Positions 7,696 through 13,189 of a stretch of 13,189 nucleotides of DNA are shown here, piece by piece. Positions within the stretch are counted from its first letter, which is position 1; the number at the start of each line of letters is the position of its first letter. A model generated the notes under the pieces. It ran no database searches. It was not told where the DNA came from and was given only the letters and a program-made list of their open reading frames with translations. The DNA comes from Elusimicrobia bacterium UBA5214 (GTDB lineage: Bacteria > Elusimicrobiota > UBA5214). The stretch spans positions 1 to 13,189 of the forward strand of contig DHVG01000007.1 of NCBI GenBank assembly GCA_002412545.1. Reading direction: 5' to 3'. The position numbers were made by a program, and so were the translations under genes.

Positions 7696-8079
7696 TTACG
7701 CACCTCCTTGGGAATAAACATTCAAAATTTCGTCAACCACATTTCTTATTTTGACAACATCAAAGGGTTTTGCGACATAACCAGTTGCTCCGAGATTCAT
7801 TGCTTTCTGAATACTTTTCTCATCTTTAAGAGCCGAAACGATTACTACGGGCAGACCATCGTAATTTTTTCTTATTGACCCAAGAACAGCAAAACCATCC
7901 ATGAACGGAAGCATTATGTCAAGAAGAACAATATTGATATTGTGTTTTTCTATTTTTTCTATTGCTTCCTCACCACTTGCAGCCATAACAATATTGTATT
8001 CATCTTTGAATATTTCGTTAAGAGATTCCCTTACATTTTTTTCGTCATCAACCACTAATATTGTTTTCTTCTTTTCCAT
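7696..8079 (-). CDS. single-domain response regulator (CheY-like receiver)
   Basis: A 127-residue protein made of one receiver domain. The acidic pocket is D11/D12 (VVDDEKN), the phosphoacceptor is D54 (LLDIMLP), the Thr/Ser switch is S82, and the conserved lysine is K104 in AKPFD. All key residues are present, so it should accept phosphate from a histidine kinase, none of which is encoded here. There is no output domain, so it would act by protein-protein contact, perhaps with the coupled thioredoxin-fold protein. It is the first gene of the long cluster running to position 47. The ribosome site upstream of ATG 8079 is poor (TTGGGA), and the gene lies downstream of a leader RNA and terminator. 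Confidence 0.92.
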   Translation of the reverse strand: MEKKKTILVVDDEKNVRESLNEIFKDEYNIVMAASGEEAIEKIEKHNINIVLLDIMLPFMDGFAVLGSIRKNYDGLPVVIVSALKDEKSIQKAMNLGATGYVAKPFDVVKIRNVVDEILNVYSQGGA

Positions 8080-8181
8080 TTATCCCAAGTACATACCCAA
8101 AAACTACATCAGATTTTGCAAAATAAAACAGCATTGCAAAAATGCGGCACGGTGGAATGAAACCTTATCAACAACAGAAAT

Positions 8182-8218
8182 AAAAAAGCCGCGGATGCAA
8201 TTATGTTCCACGGCTTTT
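8182..8218 (-). terminator. intrinsic terminator
   Basis: On the minus strand an 11-pair stem (AAAAGCCGTGG with CCGCGGCTTTT, one internal A-C mismatch) encloses a 13-nt loop and runs into six T residues. It ends transcription from the promoter at 8326-8354 and may also end read-through from the upstream response-regulator genes. The stem arms are 8208-8218 and 8184-8194. Confidence 0.8.
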
Positions 8219-8227
8219 CTTTATATC

Positions 8228-8287
8228 TTATAATTTATTTAAATTTTTTGCTGAATCGTTCGGCGGTCCTTCTCTATTGCCTTTCAT
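8228..8287 (-). CDS. possible 19-residue leader peptide
   Basis: This short ORF lies inside the predicted leader RNA and encodes MKGNREGPPNDSAKNLNKL. GGTGG lies 4 nt upstream of the ATG, and the TAA falls 10 nt before the terminator stem. Consecutive prolines (GPPN) could slow ribosomes. A peptide this short can arise by chance; its position between a perfect promoter and a terminator is the only real support. Confidence 0.25.
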   Translation of the reverse strand: MKGNREGPPNDSAKNLNKL

Positions 8288-8325
8288 TTTACCACCAGAC
8301 CTGTCTCAAGTTAAAGTCTGGCGAT

Positions 8326-8354
8326 ATTATACAAAACCGCTTTTTTCTTGTCAA
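8326..8354 (-). promoter_or_regulatory. consensus sigma70 promoter
   Basis: The minus strand reads TTGACA (8354-8349), a 17-nt spacer, then TATAAT (8331-8326). Both hexamers match the consensus exactly with ideal spacing; the predicted start is A at about 8319. It lies just past the stop codon of the response regulator ending at 8390 and drives the candidate leader RNA and possibly the whole downstream cluster. Confidence 0.85.
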
Positions 8355-8389
8355 GTAATTTTTTGGTTACTTTGGAATTTGCCCCTTTC

Positions 8390-9076
8390 TCAAACGAAAA
8401 GATATCCCTTGTTCTTTACTGTCTTTATTCTTTTCCCGTCTTTTGGACCGAGATTCGTTCTCAGCTTCTTTACAGTCATTTCTATGCTTCTATCCTCACT
8501 GTCCTTCTTCTTCCCGCATTCCCACAGCGTTCTACACAAGTATTCTCTTGTCACTACCTTCCCCTGCTTTAACATCAAAAGATAGAGAAACTCAAATTGC
8601 TTTGGAGGAAGATATATTTTTCTTCTTCCGATTTTTGCCATCAGCGGCACGGCATACAGACTTACATCTCCTCTTTTCAGCATCCTCCTTGACGTTTTCT
8701 CGAGGGTTATTCTGTTCAACACTCTTCTTATCCTTGCTCTGAAAACGTCAACGTCAAAAGGTTTTTTTATGTAATCCTCGGCACCCATTTCAAAACCTTT
8801 TATCTCTTCTTGTTTCTTCAGCATTTTTCCGGTAAGCATCACAATGGGCATGTCTTCTGTTTCTTTCTCTGCTTTTAATGTCTTGCAGATGTCCCAGCCG
8901 TCCATTGCTCCTGGAAAAGCCAAATCAAGAATTATCAAATCAGGATTCTCGGTTTTTGCCTTTTCAATGCCTTCTTCTGCTGTCAGGGCAAAAAGAACCT
9001 GATAGTCGTCAAGTATCTGCTTGATGCTTTCGCAAACGCTTTTCTCGTCGTCAATTACGAGGACTTTCTGCTTCAT
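8390..9076 (-). CDS. OmpR-family response regulator (receiver plus winged helix)
   Basis: A 228-residue protein. The receiver (1-115) has an intact site: D9/D10 (VIDDEK), phosphoacceptor D51 (ILDLAFPG), switch T82 (MLTGK) and K105 (IKKPFD). The C-terminal winged-helix DNA-binding domain (about 130-228) contains the recognition region REYLCRTLW and the terminal hairpin IKTVKNKGYLFV. It is therefore expected to be a phosphorylation-controlled transcription factor. No histidine kinase is nearby. The start is set by AGAAGGAGT about 12 nt upstream of ATG 9076. It lies 93 nt downstream of a close paralogue with a degenerate receiver and probably shares its transcript; the two DNA-binding domains are similar enough to recognise related sites. 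Confidence 0.93.
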   Translation of the reverse strand: MKQKVLVIDDEKSVCESIKQILDDYQVLFALTAEEGIEKAKTENPDLIILDLAFPGAMDGWDICKTLKAEKETEDMPIVMLTGKMLKKQEEIKGFEMGAEDYIKKPFDVDVFRARIRRVLNRITLEKTSRRMLKRGDVSLYAVPLMAKIGRRKIYLPPKQFEFLYLLMLKQGKVVTREYLCRTLWECGKKKDSEDRSIEMTVKKLRTNLGPKDGKRIKTVKNKGYLFV

Positions 9077-9169
9077 TTTCTTTTTTTAACTCCTTCTAAA
9101 GTGATATCTGCGTTTATGTTAGTATGAAGAAACCAAAAGTAAAAGTGCGCCTTGGACAACTGCTCTCCT

Positions 9170-9859
9170 TTATCCAGCAAAAAAGTAACCTTTGTGTTTG
9201 ATTGTTTTTATTCTGTTTCTGTGTTTTTCCCCGAACTTCGCTCTGATTTTTTTCATCGTTGCTTCGATTATTTTTGCCTCTCTTCTGTTTCTTACGTCAC
9301 AGTTCCACAATGTCTGGCAGAGATATTCTCTCGTGAGAATCTCGCCTGGCCTAACCATTAGAAGATAAAGAAAGTCAAATTCCTTTGCCGTAATATGTAT
9401 TCTCCTTCTTCTTATTTTTGCCATCAATGGAACCGCATGCATGCTGATGTCACCTCTTTTCAAAACCATTCTCGACATTTTTTCGAGATTTGCTCTGTTC
9501 AACACTTTTCTCATCGTTTTTCTCAAAATGCTAGGATTAATTGGTTTTTTGATGTATTCTTCAACGCCCAATTCCAAGCCCTCTGTTTCGTCTTTTTTCT
9601 TCAGCGATTTTCCCTTTAACATTGCTATCGGTATCTGCTCGGTTTTTTCGTCAGTTTTCAATGTTTTGCAAATCTCAAAGCCGCTAGCTTCTCCGGGAAA
9701 AGCAAGTTCTAGAATTATCAAGTCAGGCCTTTCTTCCCTTGCTTTTCTGATGCCTTCTCCAACATCAAAGACATGGCTTACTTCAAAGTCCTCAAGTGCA
9801 GTCTTAATGCCTTCGTAAATATTTTTCTCATTGCTCATTACAAGAATTTTTTCTTTCAT
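9170..9859 (-). CDS. OmpR-family regulator with a degenerate (pseudo-)receiver
   Basis: A 229-residue paralogue of the next gene. I chose ATG 9859 because MKEKILVMS aligns with MKQKVLVID at the start of the paralogue; an ATG seven codons upstream (9880) is also possible, and neither has an ideal ribosome site. Numbering from 9859, the receiver has Ser-Asn where the acidic pair should be (MSNEKN), Glu at the phosphoacceptor position (ILELAFPG, E51), Lys at the Thr/Ser switch (MLKGK), and keeps only the lysine in IKKPI. It cannot be phosphorylated normally; the Asp-to-Glu change may mimic the active state. The winged-helix domain is intact, with TREYLCQTLW and IKTIKHKGYFF. Likely a constitutively acting or differently controlled transcription factor. 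Confidence 0.88.
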   Translation of the reverse strand: MKEKILVMSNEKNIYEGIKTALEDFEVSHVFDVGEGIRKAREERPDLIILELAFPGEASGFEICKTLKTDEKTEQIPIAMLKGKSLKKKDETEGLELGVEEYIKKPINPSILRKTMRKVLNRANLEKMSRMVLKRGDISMHAVPLMAKIRRRRIHITAKEFDFLYLLMVRPGEILTREYLCQTLWNCDVRNRREAKIIEATMKKIRAKFGEKHRNRIKTIKHKGYFFAG

Positions 9860-9986
9860 TTCCTCACTACTTTCAGGCATTTTTCGATCTGTCTTGTTCT
9901 CATTTCATGTTTTCATTTAGATATTGGAAGGCAAAGCAGAATGAAATAGGAGTCAGAGTGCTTCAACATGATTAGTTGCTACGAAA

Positions 9987-10883
9987 TCAAAAACCGCTGT
10001 TGCTCGTAATTGTCATCGTGCCACTCTCGTCTGTTCTGTATACCTTGCTTCCAGTGTTTTTCAGTCTCTTGACCGTATTGTCATCCGGATGGCCATATTG
10101 TATTGCCTTGGAGTCCTTGGCATCAACCTCGATATAGCTTGATTTTGGTTTTACTTTGTCCAAAAACGCTTCTGACGAGGCGTGCTTGCTTCCGTGATGG
10201 GATACTTTTAACACGTTTGACGAAAGATCGTTTCCGTATTTTTTTATTAAATTGTCTTCAATTCTTGTATCAATGTCTCCTGTAAACAATATCGAATTAT
10301 TTTTGTATGTCATTTTTAACACAATGGATGCGTTGTTTACGCTGCTTGCAGAAGGAGTATTCGGAGCATACGCGCTCAAAACCTGAACTTTTACTTTTGG
10401 ATCCCAGGTAAGAGTAGTGTTTTCAGAAGGGTAATAAATCTGGCATCCTGGCTCGACTTTTGCTTTCTGTCTTACTTTGTCCGCACTTTGCTTGACCAGT
10501 TCTGTGTCATAGAAATTATTCACCTGGCAGTTGTCAAAAACGTATTCAAGACCGCCGTAATGGTCTTCATCAGGATGGCTCAAAACGAGATGGTCTATCC
10601 TGGTTATTGAATGGTTTGACAGAAAAGCTTTAAGTTTTTCTACGTTTCTTTTGGGCCCCCCGTCAACAAGAACGTTCTGGCCGTTTGGAAGCACAATATA
10701 CTCTGCATCTCCCTGGCCAACATCAACAAAGTAAACTTCCAATTTGGGAGCGGCATTCTCTTTAGGCTTAACAAATTTTGATTCTTTTGGAGAAGGCGTG
10801 CAACTGAAAAAGAAGACTAACAAAACAAGCAGAAAATACCTGCAGATGTATGCGGACTTTTTCAGTCCAGGGTTAATGCCCAT
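9987..10883 (-). CDS. ComEC-like metallo-beta-lactamase-fold lipoprotein
   Basis: A 298-residue protein. I chose ATG 10883 because GAGGAGGAAA lies about 8 nt upstream; in-frame starts at 10907 (TTG) and 10901 would overlap it. Residues 14-28 form a lipoprotein signal ending FFFSC, with C28 as the likely lipidated residue. The mature part is a metallo-beta-lactamase fold resembling the ComEC/Rec2 hydrolase domain: VDVGQGDAEYIV at 53-64, VDGG at 73-76, SHPDEDHYGG at 102-111 (metal ligands H103, D105, D107, H108), TGDID at 201-205 (D203), and SHHGSKHAS at 228-236. The transmembrane channel of ComEC is absent, so this is a stand-alone envelope-anchored enzyme. Nuclease or phosphodiesterase activity is plausible but unproven. 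No competence genes are in the window. Confidence 0.88.
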   Translation of the reverse strand: MGINPGLKKSAYICRYFLLVLLVFFFSCTPSPKESKFVKPKENAAPKLEVYFVDVGQGDAEYIVLPNGQNVLVDGGPKRNVEKLKAFLSNHSITRIDHLVLSHPDEDHYGGLEYVFDNCQVNNFYDTELVKQSADKVRQKAKVEPGCQIYYPSENTTLTWDPKVKVQVLSAYAPNTPSASSVNNASIVLKMTYKNNSILFTGDIDTRIEDNLIKKYGNDLSSNVLKVSHHGSKHASSEAFLDKVKPKSSYIEVDAKDSKAIQYGHPDDNTVKRLKNTGSKVYRTDESGTMTITSNSGF

Positions 10884-10910
10884 ATAGGCTTTCCTCCTCA
10901 TAACCAAAAT

Positions 10911-10936
10911 CCCTCAGCAACCGGGCTGGGTTTTTT
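10911..10936. terminator. possible weak intrinsic terminator hairpin
   Basis: CAGC (10915-10918) pairs with GCTG (10925-10928), extended by two C-G pairs across a bulge. On the plus strand it runs into six T residues; on the minus strand it ends in only ATTTT. It lies between the glycoside hydrolase and lipoprotein genes, so it may partly end minus-strand transcripts, but the stronger T tract faces the strand that has no gene here. The rest of the 156-bp gap shows only small AT-rich palindromes. Confidence 0.3.
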
Positions 10937-11039
10937 AATACCTTATGAAAGAATTCTGCTTTGCATTTTCCGAAGGTTTCTTTTCCATTCGGGAATCATC
11001 GTAACAAAGACTCAAGAAAATCAAGAAATTATTTCTAAT

Positions 11040-13049
11040 CTACGGTCCTGTTAATGCTTGTTCTGCGGTAATACTAATTGTGAACCGATGTTCACTCGGG
11101 TCAGGTGTATCCCGTGGCGGAGTAATGCAGAGCCAAAGATTACGCGATTGACCAGCAGGGACAAAACCTCCACCATCACCTGTATAATAAAATCTTCCTG
11201 ACCCGGAACCAGCAGCCTGTGGATTGTAATTCAATGCATCAAGTGCCGGGTCAAATGCTTCCGCGGAAGGAACAGTATTATTGAACAAAGTCATTACCCG
11301 GAATTGAGTGTTATTTACAGGTGTAGAAGTACTAAGCGACCAGTCCTGATGAGGTGCTTCCATATCGGTTGCTGAACTACAACTCAAAAGGAATGACTCA
11401 CTTACACTACCGTCATTGGTTACAATAATTGGCATTTCATAAACATTGAGCATACTACCAGCAAAGTAAGTCGGCACCGTGATAGAAGAAGACCAAACCA
11501 CACTTACCGAGATACTGACCGTTAAAAGAGCAAAATCTACTATCGTTGTCTCTCCACTAACCACACAAGCACTGACCATTGCCGTCTGGTATCCGCCTGC
11601 GGATGCTCGCACATCGTAAGTTCCAGTTGACAATTTAATCAGTTGATAATTCCCATCGGTAGAAGTTGTTGTGCTACTAACAATTATGGACTGTGGACCA
11701 ATGACTTCAACGATCGCCCCACTGATTGCTGTTCCATCAGCCGCCTTCATTACTATCCCGGAGATTGTACCAGTTGCAAAAGTGCTGGTCGAGCATGCTA
11801 ACCATAAGGTCTTCAGTGTTGAATACGCCTGACGAGGCGTTCGGTCATATGTGCCTGCAGATTGAGATACAATTCCCCACCATTCTTCATTCATATTCGG
11901 GTCGCTGTAATTGTTATTTGTCCAATCGGTAGTAGTATCATGTCCTGAGTTTCCCAAAGAATTTGTATGACTTTTCCACCATTCATCGCACCATTCAAAA
12001 ACAGTCCCTCCAAGACAAACTCTATTGGAATCTTTTGAACTCAGATTTTGCTCAATCTCTTTCCATAGATTCTCTATATATAATTCCTGTGTAGATTCGT
12101 CTTCTAAACCAGTGACACCATTATAAGCATCGCATCCCCATTCGGAAATAAACATTGGTTTTGCACTGATTGCTTCATATTTTTCAAACCGGTCACTGAA
12201 ATTTTGTCCCAGGTATAAATTTAGACCCCAACAACCCAAAGCGGTCATGCTCGAGTCAGCCGACCCATAGGACTGTTTGCCTATTGTCTCTAATATGTCC
12301 TTGTTCATTGTTGTAACCGGATGATAATTTGAACCTTCTATATTTTTTGCTTCATGTGCAGCTTCGTTCACAAGCGAATACCAGTTAGACCACTTCTGTT
12401 CGTCTGTACCTGAACCACCAGGCCAAACTTCGTTCCCAAATGCCCACATCAGCACTGCCGGGTGGTCTTTCCAAGTGGATACCATATTCTTGAATCCATT
12501 TATTAAATTGTTTCTTACTGTAGTATCGCCAAAATCTTGTCCTGGATTTACCCAGTAGCCCATAATTACATACAATCCATTATTATACGCAGCATCCATT
12601 GCAGCCGTTGCCGTTGGAGTACCGTAAGTTCTTATCGTGTTGGCACCCATTGCTTTGAGCAGTGAAAAATCAATTGTATAAGTATTTGCATCAGCAGACC
12701 AGTCATAACCTGCTCCCTGACCAATGGGTGTCGGCGCATAACATACACCCTTTATGGTAAAAGTGCTGCCATTTACCAATAGTTGTCTTCCTTCAATTTT
12801 TACTGTCGTAGCATAAACTACAGTGAAAAGTGAAAAGTACGAAGTAAGAAGTAGAAGCAATATACAAAGCAATATCCGCTTTTTGGTGTCATTCTTGACA
12901 TTTCTTTTCTTCTTTTTAATCCTAAAGGATTGAGTTACAGCCCCGATAAATCGGCATGCAACATTGTATTCGCTTGAATCCAAGTCTCTATCTGCATGAA
13001 TCCATGTTTCAGGACAAAATACCACGGGACAGAATTTCTCGTCAATCAT
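11040..13049 (-). CDS. secreted multidomain glycoside hydrolase (GH2-type TIM barrel)
   Basis: Numbered from ATG 13049 (669 residues). A hydrophobic Sec-type segment RILLCILLLLLTSYFSLF at 58-75, with cleavage near VYA (80), precedes the catalytic domain. Residues about 81-420 resemble the clan-A TIM barrel of family 2-type glycosidases: IKGVCYAPTP, NTIRTYG, WAFGNEVW with the acid/base N206-E207, and FISEWG with nucleophile E303. A carboxypeptidase-regulatory-like beta domain follows at about 427-507 (GTISGIVMKAADG, STDGNYQL), then a C-terminal beta domain at about 515-669. Substrate unknown; a cell-wall or extracellular glycan is likely. ATG 13049 has GAGGG 5 nt upstream, while ATG 13079 has no ribosome site. 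Either start leaves an odd, long, non-conserved-looking N-terminus before the signal peptide, so the true start may be lower or the gene may carry a frameshift near 12880. Confidence 0.85.
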   Translation of the reverse strand: MIDEKFCPVVFCPETWIHADRDLDSSEYNVACRFIGAVTQSFRIKKKKRNVKNDTKKRILLCILLLLLTSYFSLFTVVYATTVKIEGRQLLVNGSTFTIKGVCYAPTPIGQGAGYDWSADANTYTIDFSLLKAMGANTIRTYGTPTATAAMDAAYNNGLYVIMGYWVNPGQDFGDTTVRNNLINGFKNMVSTWKDHPAVLMWAFGNEVWPGGSGTDEQKWSNWYSLVNEAAHEAKNIEGSNYHPVTTMNKDILETIGKQSYGSADSSMTALGCWGLNLYLGQNFSDRFEKYEAISAKPMFISEWGCDAYNGVTGLEDESTQELYIENLWKEIEQNLSSKDSNRVCLGGTVFEWCDEWWKSHTNSLGNSGHDTTTDWTNNNYSDPNMNEEWWGIVSQSAGTYDRTPRQAYSTLKTLWLACSTSTFATGTISGIVMKAADGTAISGAIVEVIGPQSIIVSSTTTSTDGNYQLIKLSTGTYDVRASAGGYQTAMVSACVVSGETTIVDFALLTVSISVSVVWSSSITVPTYFAGSMLNVYEMPIIVTNDGSVSESFLLSCSSATDMEAPHQDWSLSTSTPVNNTQFRVMTLFNNTVPSAEAFDPALDALNYNPQAAGSGSGRFYYTGDGGGFVPAGQSRNLWLCITPPRDTPDPSEHRFTISITAEQALTGP
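12880..12960 (-). other. palindrome-rich 5' segment and A5 tract before the signal peptide
   Basis: This stretch is read as part of the hydrolase N-terminus but looks non-coding. It holds AATCC-TAAA-GGATT (12918-12931), CCGATAAATCGG (12943-12954) and GCATGC (12954-12959). Out-of-frame ATGs at 12901 and 12892 would join the signal peptide in frame if the five-A tract at 12880-12884 (minus strand) had one more A, giving a normal short n-region MTPKKRILL. Confidence 0.4.
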
Positions 13050-13095
13050 CAAAACCCTCGGGATTAAAAAACTGTCCATTTATCAAATTTCTTCA

Positions 13096-13123
13096 ATTTT
13101 ACAAAACTATATTTTTTTGTCAA
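13096..13123 (-). promoter_or_regulatory. sigma70 promoter for the glycoside hydrolase gene
   Basis: The minus strand has TTGACA (13123-13118), a 16-nt spacer and TAAAAT (13101-13096), which predicts a start at about 13089. That is only about 10 nt from ATG 13079 and leaves no room for a ribosome site there, which supports a downstream start. The rest of the segment to 13189 is locally more GC-rich and shows no gene I can identify. Confidence 0.7.
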
Positions 13124-13189
13124 TGCTGTTTTTTAAAATTTTGCCGTGAAGCTAACGCGATGAGTGTCACCAAGGTCAGCGCGAGGAAG

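Larger units (their letters stand above)
8180..8319 (-). ncRNA. candidate leader RNA or small RNA of about 140 nt
   Basis: This is the content of the 310-bp gap between two response-regulator genes. A consensus sigma70 promoter at 8326-8354 predicts a start at about 8319, and an intrinsic terminator at 8182-8218 gives an end. The RNA can form a first hairpin AGAC/GUCU (8319-8316 with 8300-8297) and next to it a six-pair stem GGUGGU/ACCGCC (8296-8291 with 8267-8262, one G-U pair). The 23-nt loop of the second stem contains an AUG. It matches no riboswitch or small-RNA consensus that I can recall. It may be a terminator-controlled leader for the receiver gene that starts 100 nt past the terminator, or an independent small RNA. 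Confidence 0.5.

Noticed and set aside
8130..8160. A sigma54-like pattern (TGCCGC ... TTGCA on the minus strand) upstream of the receiver gene.
   Set aside because: The first element lacks the GG of the -24 box and the distance to the GC of the -12 box is one base short.
8277..9818. Several long plus-strand ORFs opposite the response-regulator genes, some rich in Phe and Ser.
   Set aside because: They are antisense shadows of well-supported minus-strand genes, have low-complexity composition and show no ribosome sites or domains.
10860..10936. A possible riboswitch in the leader of the lipoprotein gene, suggested by a GC-rich hairpin and GGAAAGCC.
   Set aside because: No known riboswitch consensus fits; the GGAAAGCC tract is explained by the ribosome site and start region.
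9931..10964. A 12-bp perfect inverted repeat (GCAAAGCAGAAT at 9931-9942, complement at 10953-10964) flanking the ComEC-like lipoprotein gene, like mobile-element ends.
   Set aside because: A match of this length is expected by chance in an AT-rich 13-kb window; there are no target-site duplications, transposase or longer arms.
13124..13189. GC-richer end segment with similar tracts (ACGCGATGAG and AGCGCGAGGA) that might be a repeat or the end of another gene.
   Set aside because: The similarity is short and imperfect and the window ends here, so no gene or repeat can be supported.

Overview
This window comes from an AT-rich bacterial genome. Every gene I can support lies on the minus strand, so transcription runs from position 13189 toward 1. 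A lipobox lipoprotein, a Sec signal followed by a possible small outer-membrane barrel, several orphan response regulators and strong AGGAGG-type ribosome sites suggest a Gram-negative bacterium, possibly a poorly cultured lineage such as Omnitrophota or a relative. That placement is only a guess. I see no tRNA, rRNA, CRISPR array, transposase or integrase.

Layout in the direction of transcription. (1) 13123-11040: a sigma70 promoter and a secreted multidomain glycoside hydrolase (TIM-barrel catalytic domain, carboxypeptidase-regulatory-like domain, C-terminal beta domain) whose true start is unclear. (2) 10883-9987: a ComEC-like metallo-beta-lactamase-fold lipoprotein. (3) 9859-8390: two tandem paralogous OmpR-type response regulators; the first has lost its phosphoacceptor and other active-site residues, the second is intact. 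(4) 8354-8180: a consensus-perfect promoter (TTGACA, 17-bp spacer, TATAAT) that drives a leader or small RNA of about 140 nt ending in an intrinsic terminator. (5) 8079-47: a long head-to-tail gene cluster. It holds a single-domain receiver, a thioredoxin-fold protein without CxxC, a secreted barrel-like protein, a four-helix membrane protein, two cytoplasmic proteins of the zinc phospholipase C / P1 nuclease fold with a small ORF between them, a single-pass membrane protein, a HAD-superfamily protein lacking its usual second Asp, and a 772-residue fusion of a SIR2 domain to a GHMP-kinase-like domain.

The most notable item is the pair at 47-3148. The HAD stop codon TAA directly abuts the ATG of the SIR2-GHMP gene, so the two are almost certainly translationally coupled. 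The SIR2 half keeps the GAGTS, NFD and LHG motifs expected of an NAD+-consuming enzyme. The GHMP half keeps the first and third family motifs in outline but has unusual residues in the phosphate-binding loop. SIR2 domains of this kind are NADase effectors in several known phage-defence systems, so a kinase-like sensor fused to an NADase and paired with a HAD partner is a reasonable hypothesis for an undescribed defence or metabolite-surveillance module. Whether the rest of the 8-kb cluster belongs to the same system cannot be decided from this window alone.
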